In this document: in pieces, positions 1 to 5,469 of the stretch
How positions within the stretch are numbered: position 1 is the first letter of the stretch
Layout: each line of letters starts with the position of its first letter
Source: Deltaproteobacteria bacterium
Lineage (GTDB): Bacteria; Desulfobacterota; Desulfomonilia; UBA1062
Direction of reading: 5' to 3'
DNA: 5,469 nt
NCBI GenBank assembly: GCA_016934135.1
Contig: JAFGTK010000279.1
Coordinates: 1-5,469, forward strand
The notes under the pieces: generated by a model
Databases searched by the model: none
Told to the model about the DNA's origin: nothing
Seen by the model: only the letters and a program-made list of their open reading frames with translations
Made by a program: the position numbers and the translations under genes

Positions 1-2340
1 AAGGCACTGGCCGATATCGTGGATATCTGTTTCAGGGTGGCAGGGGACAAGAAGACCGTACTGCTGGCTGACAGGATCAAGGATATGGGATACTTCTATG
101 CCACCAAGGCCGGAATATCCATCGGCATAGACGATATGCTGATACCGAAAACCAAGTCGAAAATCATCGATAAGGCGAAGGATGATGTGGCACAGATCAT
201 CAATCAGTACAACGAGGGTCTGATCACTGATGGTGAACGGTATAACAAGATCGTCGATATCTGGACCAAGGTCACGGACCATATCGCCGTCGACATGATG
301 GATACCATCAAGACGGATCTCGTTACCAAGCCTGACGGGACAACAGAAGAGATACCATCTTTCAATCCCATATTCATGATGGCGGATTCAGGCGCGCGTG
401 GTTCTGCACAGCAGATCAGGCAGCTTGCCGGTGTACGTGGGCTTATGGCAAAACCATCGGGGGAAATCATCGAGACGCCGATTCTGTCGAATTTCAGAGA
501 AGGCCTTGATGTTCTCGAGTACTTCATCTCGACCCACGGTGCCCGCAAAGGCCTGGCTGATACGGCACTGAAGACAGCCAACTCAGGATACCTTACCCGC
601 AGACTCGTGGATGTGGCTCATGATGTCGTGGTCACTGAGGAAGACTGCGGAACCCTTGACGGAATAGAGATCGAAGCACTTGTCGAAGGCGGAGAGATTA
701 TCCAGAATCTTGGAGAAAGAATCCTGGGCCGTGTTGCACTGGACGATGTTCGAGATCCTTATTCCGGTGAAGTCCTGGTTCCGGCAAACACCATGATAGA
801 CGAACAGAACGTAACCAGAATCGATGATGCCGGTATCGAGAGTGTGATTATCAGGTCTGCCCTTGCCTGCAGATCCAAGCAGGGGGTATGCGCCCGCTGC
901 TATGGAAAGGATCTGGCCAGAGGAAGGATGGTCAATATCGGCGAGGCCGTAGGTATCATTGCGGCCCAGTCAATAGGTGAACCCGGAACCCAGCTCACCA
1001 TGAGGACATTCCATATCGGCGGTACAGCCACGGTTGTAGGCCAGTCCAGTATCAAGTTCAATCATTCCGGTATTGTCAGGTTCAAGAATCTCAATGTGGT
1101 ACGCGGCAGGGACAATGAACTCATAGTCATGAACCGCAACGGCATGGTTGCGCTCGAGGATGAGAACGGAAGGGAACGCGAGACCTACTCCATCGTATAC
1201 GGTGCAAAGGTCAAGGCCGAAGACGGTTCTCAGGTTGAGGCCGGGACCCTTCTTGCAGAGTGGGATCCTTACTCCATACCCATTCTTACCGATGTGCCGG
1301 GCAAGGTCAAGTTCGCCGATCTTGTAGAGGAAATTACGGTACAGGAGCATATCGACGAGGTTACCGGATTGAGCAGGTCTGTTGTTATCGAGCCCAAGAA
1401 TCCGGATTTGAGACCCAGAATACTCGTGGTCGATGATTCCGGAAAGGTGGCAAAGATCCCTGACAGCAAGAATCAGGCAAGATACAGCCTCCCGACCGGA
1501 GCGAATATTTATGCCAAGGAAGGGGATGAGGTATTTGCCGGTGACGTTCTGGTGAAGATACCGAGAGAGACCACCAAGACCAAGGATATCACGGGAGGTC
1601 TGCCGCGTGTTGTCGAGCTTTTTGAGGCCCGCAGGCCTAAAGAGGCTGCAACGGTTACTGAGATCGACGGAGAGGTATCATACGGCAAAGATACCAAGGG
1701 TAAGAGAAAGGTCGTCATTACCCCTGAGATCGGCAATGCAAAAGAGTACATGATTCCGAAGACCAAACATATCTCGGTCCACGAGGGGGATTATGTCAGG
1801 TCCGGAGAACCGCTTATGGATGGAGCTGTAGATCCGCATGACATCCTCAAGATTAGCGGCGAGAAGGAACTGGCAAGATACCTGGTCAACGAGGTTCAGG
1901 AGGTCTACCGGCTTCAGGGCGTCAGGATCAATGACAAGCATATTGAGGTGATTGTCCGGCAGATGCTGAAAAGGGTCAAGATCAAGGATGCAGGAGATAC
2001 GACAAATCTTGAAGGAGAATTTGTTGACAAATACTCTTTCACAGAGGAGAATGAGCGCGTCGTTACGACAGGAGGCAGACCGGCGGTTGCGGAACCCTTC
2101 CTGCTCGGGATAACAAAGGCTTCCCTGAATACCGAGAGCTTTATCTCTGCGGCATCATTCCAGGAGACAACCAGGGTATTGACCGAGGCGAGTGTTGAAG
2201 GAAAGGTGGATCATCTCGTGGGGTTGAAGGAAAATGTGATTATGGGAAGACTCATTCCTGCAGGGACCGGATTCTCTATATACCACAAGGTGGATGTCGA
2301 GGTTGAAGAAGATGATCTTTTTGATGATGATCAGCTGTAG
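1..2340 (+). CDS. rpoC: DNA-directed RNA polymerase subunit beta' (C-terminal part, 5' end outside window)
   Basis: This is the C-terminal 779 residues of the beta' subunit, which with beta forms the catalytic cleft of RNA polymerase. The frame is open from base 1, so the GTG at 19 is not a start. Conserved blocks in order (window residues): ADSGARGS at 128, just before the F-loop; bridge helix at about 171-206; second zinc site with Cys216, Cys290, Cys297 and Cys300, the same spacing as the E. coli site; trigger loop around 327-341 with Met334, Arg335 and His338, matching E. coli 932, 933 and 936. A long insertion at about 343-526 sits where E. coli has the SI3 domain. The trigger loop resumes at ITGGLPR (530-536), followed by the clamp and C-terminal segment. 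By alignment with remembered E. coli RpoC about 598 N-terminal residues are missing, including the NADFDGD active site. The protein ends in a short, very acidic tail after IPAGTG. No frameshift is seen. Confidence 0.98.
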   Translation, partial: KALADIVDICFRVAGDKKTVLLADRIKDMGYFYATKAGISIGIDDMLIPKTKSKIIDKAKDDVAQIINQYNEGLITDGERYNKIVDIWTKVTDHIAVDMMDTIKTDLVTKPDGTTEEIPSFNPIFMMADSGARGSAQQIRQLAGVRGLMAKPSGEIIETPILSNFREGLDVLEYFISTHGARKGLADTALKTANSGYLTRRLVDVAHDVVVTEEDCGTLDGIEIEALVEGGEIIQNLGERILGRVALDDVRDPYSGEVLVPANTMIDEQNVTRIDDAGIESVIIRSALACRSKQGVCARCYGKDLARGRMVNIGEAVGIIAAQSIGEPGTQLTMRTFHIGGTATVVGQSSIKFNHSGIVRFKNLNVVRGRDNELIVMNRNGMVALEDENGRERETYSIVYGAKVKAEDGSQVEAGTLLAEWDPYSIPILTDVPGKVKFADLVEEITVQEHIDEVTGLSRSVVIEPKNPDLRPRILVVDDSGKVAKIPDSKNQARYSLPTGANIYAKEGDEVFAGDVLVKIPRETTKTKDITGGLPRVVELFEARRPKEAATVTEIDGEVSYGKDTKGKRKVVITPEIGNAKEYMIPKTKHISVHEGDYVRSGEPLMDGAVDPHDILKISGEKELARYLVNEVQEVYRLQGVRINDKHIEVIVRQMLKRVKIKDAGDTTNLEGEFVDKYSFTEENERVVTTGGRPAVAEPFLLGITKASLNTESFISAASFQETTRVLTEASVEGKVDHLVGLKENVIMGRLIPAGTGFSIYHKVDVEVEEDDLFDDDQL

Positions 2341-2347
2341 AAAATCC

Positions 2348-2376
2348 TTGACAGGAGAACCTGCCATTGATAGAAG
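2348..2376 (+). promoter_or_regulatory. Possible sigma70-type promoter upstream of rpsL
   Basis: In the 95-base gap between rpoC and rpsL there is a perfect TTGACA (2348-2353), then 17 bases, then TAGAAG (2371-2376), which matches the -10 consensus at four of six positions. The start point would lie near 2383, giving a leader of about 50 bases before rpsL. It could give the ribosomal protein and elongation factor genes transcription independent of rpoBC. Against it, the -10 is mediocre, and TTGACA also occurs inside rpoC (2024) and fusA (4059), so chance is possible. A four-base-pair inverted repeat (CAGG/CCTG, 2352-2363) overlaps the -35 but is too small to interpret. The rest of the gap holds only the rpsL ribosome binding site. 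Confidence 0.4.
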
Positions 2377-2435
2377 ACTGCGTCACTTAGCGTATGGAAG
2401 TAGCGAATTTTTGAATGTAAAAGAGGGGACCATAA

Positions 2436-2807
2436 ATGCCCACACTTAATCAGTTAGTTAGAAAAGGCAGAAAACAGGTAGTCAAGAAGAAGAAAACAAG
2501 AGCTCTGGAAGCATGCCCTCAGAAAAGAGGAGTATGCGTAAGGGTATATACAACCACACCCAAGAAGCCGAACTCTGCATTGCGTAAGGTCGCGAGGGTG
2601 AGGCTGACCAACGGATATGAGGTTACTTCCTATATCCCGGGTGAAGGTCATAACCTGCAGGAGCACTCGGTGGTTCTTATCAGGGGCGGCCGTGTAAAGG
2701 ACTTGCCGGGCGTGAGGTATCACATCGTTCGAGGGGTTATGGACTCTGAAGGGGTTCAGGAACGTCGTCAGGGAAGATCCAAATATGGAACCAAAAGACC
2801 GAAGTAG
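2436..2807 (+). CDS. rpsL: 30S ribosomal protein S12
   Basis: S12 sits at the decoding centre of the 30S subunit and takes part in tRNA selection and translational accuracy. The 123-residue product is of normal family length (E. coli 124) and begins with the typical MPTLNQLVRKGR. The signature TTTPKKPNSALRKVARVRL spans 39-57. Lys43 and Lys88 (Met counted as 1), the classic sites of streptomycin-resistance or dependence changes, are both the wild-type lysine, so a streptomycin-sensitive form of S12 is expected. Asp89, modified by RimO in E. coli, is also present in VKDLPGVRYH. The basic tail RRQGRSKYGTKRPK is typical. The ATG has a good Shine-Dalgarno AGAGGGG (2422-2428) seven bases upstream. 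It is the first gene after rpoC and lies 10 bases before rpsG. Confidence 0.98.
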   Translation: MPTLNQLVRKGRKQVVKKKKTRALEACPQKRGVCVRVYTTTPKKPNSALRKVARVRLTNGYEVTSYIPGEGHNLQEHSVVLIRGGRVKDLPGVRYHIVRGVMDSEGVQERRQGRSKYGTKRPK

Positions 2808-2817
2808 AGGATAAGTC

Positions 2818-3291
2818 ATGCCAAGAAAAAAGAGAGGTAGTCTGAAAAGAGATATTGTTCCTGATCCCAAATACGGGGATAAGGTTGTGAGCAAGTTTGT
2901 CAACTGCATCATGTGGGATGGAAAGAAATCAGTCAGTGAAAAGATATTCTACGATACACTTGATTTTCTTGCAGCCAAAACCAAAGAGGATCCTCTCCAG
3001 GTATTCTTCAAGGCATTTGAGAATGTAAAGCCTGCCCTTGAGGTCAGGTCAAGAAGGATCGGCGGTGCAACCTATCAGGTACCCACCGAGGTCAGGTCGG
3101 ACAGAAGAGACATGCTTGCCAGACGATGGATAATTCATGCTGCGCGTTCCCGGAGCGAGAATACCATGAGTGAACGGCTTGCCCTTGAGCTTCTGGATGC
3201 ATACAACAACAGGGGTACTTCCGTGAAAAAGAAGGAAGACACCCATAAGATGGCGGAAGCAAACAAGGCATTTGCACATTATCGCTGGTAG
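2818..3291 (+). CDS. rpsG: 30S ribosomal protein S7
   Basis: S7 is the primary assembly protein of the 30S head; it binds the 3' major domain of 16S rRNA and lines the E site. The 157-residue product has the common bacterial length and ends in AFAHYRW, without the C-terminal extension of E. coli K-12 S7. Visible family blocks are the basic N-terminus with the PDPKYGD motif (15-21), MWDGKKS (32-38), the beta-hairpin region EVRSRRIGGATYQVPTEVR (75-93) and KKKEDTHKMAEANKAFAHYRW at the end. The ATG follows the rpsL stop by 10 bases, and its Shine-Dalgarno AGAGG (2806-2810) overlaps that stop codon, which suggests translational coupling to rpsL. In E. coli S7 represses its own operon by binding a spacer of about 100 bases between rpsL and rpsG; there is no room for such a site here. 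Confidence 0.98.
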   Translation: MPRKKRGSLKRDIVPDPKYGDKVVSKFVNCIMWDGKKSVSEKIFYDTLDFLAAKTKEDPLQVFFKAFENVKPALEVRSRRIGGATYQVPTEVRSDRRDMLARRWIIHAARSRSENTMSERLALELLDAYNNRGTSVKKKEDTHKMAEANKAFAHYRW

Positions 3292-3297
3292 AGAGGA
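3291..3297 (+). promoter_or_regulatory. Ribosome binding site supporting the GTG start of fusA
   Basis: The purine run GAGAGGA begins on the last base of the rpsG stop codon and ends eight bases before the GTG at 3306. It decides the fusA start: the next in-frame ATG (codon 16) lies within IGIMAHIDAGKT, too close to the P-loop to be a start. Confidence 0.8.
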
Positions 3298-3305
3298 TTC
3301 AGTAC

Positions 3306-5393
3306 GTGAGCAGACAGGTCCCTATAGGGAATCTCAGAAATATCGGTATCATGGCCCACATCGATGCCGGCAAGACAACAACCACGGAGAGGATTCTCTA
3401 TTATACCGGGAGAAGCTATAAGATTGGAGAAGTCCATGACGGCCAGGCTACCATGGACTGGATGGAACAGGAAAAAGAGCGCGGTATTACCATAACCTCT
3501 GCTGCCACGAGCTGTTCGTGGAACGATCATATCATTAATATCATCGATACACCCGGCCATGTTGACTTCACCATCGAGGTGGAGCGGAGTCTTCGTGTAC
3601 TGGACGGTACAGTCGGGGTATTCTGTGCGGTCGGAGGTGTTCAGCCCCAGTCTGAAACAGTCTGGAGGCAGGCCCAGCGCTATCAGGTCCCCAGGATTGC
3701 ATTTGTCAACAAGATGGACCGGGTAGGGGCTAATTTCTTCAATGTCGTAAAGGAACTTCAGGACAAACTCTCGGCTAACCCTGTGGCCCTGCAGATCCCT
3801 GTGGGAAAAGAAGATACATTTACCGGCGTTATCGATCTTATCGATATGAACGCTGTTATCTATGACGAAACTTCCAAAGGCGCTGCCTTTGAGACAATTG
3901 AGATCCCTGACGAGTACAAAGAGATTGCACGAACATACCGCGAGAGGCTTATCGAGGCCCTGTGCGATGTGGATGAAAGCATCATGGAAGATTTTCTCAA
4001 TGGCGAAGAGATCGACAACAGACGTTTACGTCAGGCCATAAAAAAAGGAACACTGTCTTTGACAGTGACCCCTGTGCTGTGCGGCTCGGCATTCAAGAAC
4101 AAAGGGGTCCAGCCCCTGCTGGATGCCATAGTGCAGTATCTTCCGTCTCCTCTTGAGGCCGGAAAGGTTGTCGGCAAAGACGAGAATACGCAGGAGATCA
4201 CCCGCAGACCCTCTGATGAGGATGCGTTTGCAGCGCTTGCCTTCAAGGTTATGAATGACCCGTATGTGGGTCAGCTTACCTTTGTCCGTGTCTATTCAGG
4301 CGTAGTCAATGTAGGGGATTCCGTCTATAACAGCACTACCGGCAAGAAGGAGCGTATGGGCAGGCTGGTCCGCATGTTTGCAGACAAGCGCGAAGAGATA
4401 AAGACCCTTTATGCCGGCGAGATCGCTGCGGTTTTAGGGCTGAAGAATACCATCACTGGACAGAGTCTGTGTGATCCGGCCAGCCCGATAATCCTCGAAT
4501 CAATGGATTTTCCCGAGCCGGTCATATCCATTGCCATCGAACCAAAGAGCAAGACAGATCAGGAGAAACTTTCAGGAGGACTGTCCAGATTGTCCATGGA
4601 AGATCCTTCCTTCAGGGTTCATAGCGATGTGAATACCGGCGACACGCTGATTTCAGGGATGGGAGAACTTCATCTCGAGATTATCGTAGACAGGCTCAAA
4701 CGTGAATTCGGTGTTGAAGCGAATATCGGCAAGCCCCAGGTCGCTTATACCGAGTCCATCACAAAGAACGCAGATGAAAATCTCAAATACGCAAAACAGT
4801 CCGGCGGTCATGGACAGTTTGCACATATCCTTATCAGGATTGAACCTGCAGAGTCGGGTACCGGGCTTGATTTTGTCAATGAAATATCTCAGGGGGTTAT
4901 CCCCAAGGAGTACATCCCGGCAGTGAAGAAGGGCGTCGAAGAGGCCATGCTGACAGGTCCGTGCGCCGGGTATCCGGTTGTAGATGTCAGGGTTGTTCTG
5001 TATGACGGATCCTTCCATGAGGTGGATTCGTCCGAGATGTCATTCAAGATAGCCGGTTCCATGGCAATGAAGAATGTTTTGAAAAAAGCAGGACCTATTA
5101 TGCTCGAACCCGTTATGGATGTAGAGGTAGTGAGCCCTGTAGATTATATCGGGGATGTGATCAGCGATTTGTCCTCCAGGCGAGGGAAGGTGCTCGGCAT
5201 GGACACCCGCGCGGATGTGAGGGTTATTGCCGGCCAGGTTCCGCTTGCAGAGATGTTTGGATATGCAACAAGCCTGCGTTCGTTATCACAGGGAAGGGCA
5301 ACGTTTACCATGCAGGTCTCTCATTATGAGAGCGTACCTACAAGCATTTCCGATAACCTAAAAGTTTCCAGAGGAGGACAGTCACATGGCTAA
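3306..5393 (+). CDS. fusA: Elongation factor G
   Basis: EF-G is the cytosolic GTPase that drives mRNA-tRNA translocation and, with RRF, ribosome recycling. The 695 residues match the family (E. coli 704). G-domain motifs: G1 AHIDAGKT (17-24), G2 RGITIT (59-64), G3 DTPGH (81-85), G4 NKMD (135-138), G5 CGSAFKN (259-265). The G' insert lies between G4 and G5. Domain II covers about 290-400, III begins near PEPVISIA (403), IV runs from about 479 to 602 and V from about 603 to 675. The domain IV tip has SGGHGQFAH (499-507), where E. coli has SGGRGQYGH. The second tip loop, DGSFHEVDSSE, keeps the key histidine (His571; E. coli His583). The start is GTG, 14 bases after rpsG. The 3' end overlaps tuf by 8 bases, and the last residues (RGGQSHG) are encoded by the tuf ribosome binding site and start. 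Its place in the str cluster favours the main EF-G, although many bacteria also have a second, divergent copy. Confidence 0.97.
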   Translation: MSRQVPIGNLRNIGIMAHIDAGKTTTTERILYYTGRSYKIGEVHDGQATMDWMEQEKERGITITSAATSCSWNDHIINIIDTPGHVDFTIEVERSLRVLDGTVGVFCAVGGVQPQSETVWRQAQRYQVPRIAFVNKMDRVGANFFNVVKELQDKLSANPVALQIPVGKEDTFTGVIDLIDMNAVIYDETSKGAAFETIEIPDEYKEIARTYRERLIEALCDVDESIMEDFLNGEEIDNRRLRQAIKKGTLSLTVTPVLCGSAFKNKGVQPLLDAIVQYLPSPLEAGKVVGKDENTQEITRRPSDEDAFAALAFKVMNDPYVGQLTFVRVYSGVVNVGDSVYNSTTGKKERMGRLVRMFADKREEIKTLYAGEIAAVLGLKNTITGQSLCDPASPIILESMDFPEPVISIAIEPKSKTDQEKLSGGLSRLSMEDPSFRVHSDVNTGDTLISGMGELHLEIIVDRLKREFGVEANIGKPQVAYTESITKNADENLKYAKQSGGHGQFAHILIRIEPAESGTGLDFVNEISQGVIPKEYIPAVKKGVEEAMLTGPCAGYPVVDVRVVLYDGSFHEVDSSEMSFKIAGSMAMKNVLKKAGPIMLEPVMDVEVVSPVDYIGDVISDLSSRRGKVLGMDTRADVRVIAGQVPLAEMFGYATSLRSLSQGRATFTMQVSHYESVPTSISDNLKVSRGGQSHG
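4040..4067 (-). terminator. Terminator-like hairpin plus T-tract on the minus strand, inside fusA
   Basis: A perfect 7-base inverted repeat with a 3-base loop (CACTGTC, TTT, GACAGTG; 4051-4067) lies inside fusA at about codons 249-254. Upstream on the + strand is a run of seven A (4040-4046). Read on the minus strand this becomes a stem-loop followed four bases later by seven T, similar in form to an intrinsic terminator. The stem is only about half GC, and the four-base gap before the T-tract is suboptimal. It may stop antisense transcription or may be a coincidence of the codons for KKGTLSLTV. Confidence 0.3.
5371..5377 (+). promoter_or_regulatory. Strong tuf Shine-Dalgarno site nested in the 3' end of fusA
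   Basis: GAGGAGG contains a full AGGAGG core (5372-5377) eight bases before the tuf ATG at 5386. It is the strongest Shine-Dalgarno in the window, which fits the very high output expected of EF-Tu. It is translated as part of fusA (Arg-Gly-Gly, residues 689-691), so ribosomes finishing EF-G pass over it and may be coupled to tuf initiation. Confidence 0.85.
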
Positions 5394-5469
5394 AGAGAAG
5401 TTTGAGAGGACGAAACCACACGTTAATGTAGGGACGATAGGACATATAGATCATGGAAAGACGACGTTG
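5386..5469 (+). CDS. tuf: Elongation factor Tu (N-terminal 28 codons, 3' end outside window)
   Basis: EF-Tu is the GTPase that delivers aminoacyl-tRNA to the ribosomal A site. Only residues 1-28 are present: a typical MAKEKFERTKPHVNVGTIGH start followed by the P-loop GHIDHGKT (19-26), where IDHGKT separates EF-Tu from the IDAGKT of EF-G. The ATG is fixed by the strong Shine-Dalgarno site eight bases upstream and by the conserved MAKEKF start. It overlaps the last 8 bases of fusA in another frame. Position after fusA is the classic str-operon place of tuf. Whether the genome has a second tuf copy cannot be seen here. Confidence 0.97.
   Translation, partial: MAKEKFERTKPHVNVGTIGHIDHGKTTL

Noticed and set aside
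970..1350. Open frame of 126 codons on the minus strand opposite rpoC
   Set aside because: It lies wholly opposite the trigger loop and SI3 region of rpoC and shows no domain or ribosome binding site; it is a shadow frame.
2024..2053. TTGACA plus GAGAAT, promoter-like, within rpoC
   Set aside because: Spacing is 18 bases with a poor -10, and the site lies in conserved coding sequence; TTGACA here encodes part of FVDKY.
2352..2363. Small inverted repeat CAGG/CCTG after rpoC as a terminator
   Set aside because: The stem is only four base pairs and no T-tract follows, so it cannot be called an intrinsic terminator.
2394..2414. Six-codon ATG reading frame (MEVANF) in the leader of rpsL
   Set aside because: It has no Shine-Dalgarno sequence upstream and is so short that chance is the best explanation.
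2454..2912. Open frame of 152 codons on the minus strand opposite rpsL and the start of rpsG
   Set aside because: It is antisense to two universally conserved genes, has no recognisable protein motif and is explained by the codon usage of the opposite strand.
4059..4064. TTGACA hexamer within fusA
   Set aside because: No acceptable -10 follows at 16-18 bases, and the hexamer is part of the hairpin described above.
4702..4926. Second + strand frame of 74 codons inside fusA
   Set aside because: It is out of frame with a conserved gene, rich in Ser and Pro as expected for a shifted reading, and has no credible start signal.

Overview
This is an ordinary stretch of core information-processing genes, all on the + strand: the C-terminal part of rpoC (RNA polymerase beta'), then rpsL (S12), rpsG (S7), fusA (EF-G) and the first 28 codons of tuf (EF-Tu). 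I see no mobile element, CRISPR array, RNA gene or undescribed system. The points of interest are fine-scale: gene spacing, overlap, one hairpin and a few protein details.

Organism: a bacterium, probably Gram-negative. The RpoC trigger loop carries a long insertion at the place of the E. coli SI3 domain. The rpoC-rpsL-rpsG-fusA-tuf cluster is continuous, unlike E. coli, where rpoBC and the str operon are separate. EF-G and S12 read most like homologues I remember from delta-proteobacteria (Desulfobacterota) and nearby phyla. That placement is from memory and is not firm. Base composition looks balanced and even across the window.

Layout: rpoC occupies 1-2340 and has lost about 600 N-terminal residues to the window edge. 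A 95-base gap (2341-2435) follows, the only appreciable non-coding stretch, with a possible sigma70-type promoter and the rpsL ribosome binding site. After it the genes are packed tightly: 10 bases between rpsL and rpsG, 14 between rpsG and fusA, and an 8-base overlap between fusA and tuf. Each gene has a purine-rich Shine-Dalgarno sequence; that of tuf lies inside the end of fusA. No forward intrinsic terminator is visible, so read-through from rpoC to tuf is plausible.

Function: beta' is the catalytic core of transcription. S12 and S7 belong to the decoding centre and head of the 30S subunit. EF-G and EF-Tu are the two GTPases of the elongation cycle. Co-transcription would link RNA polymerase and translation-factor supply.
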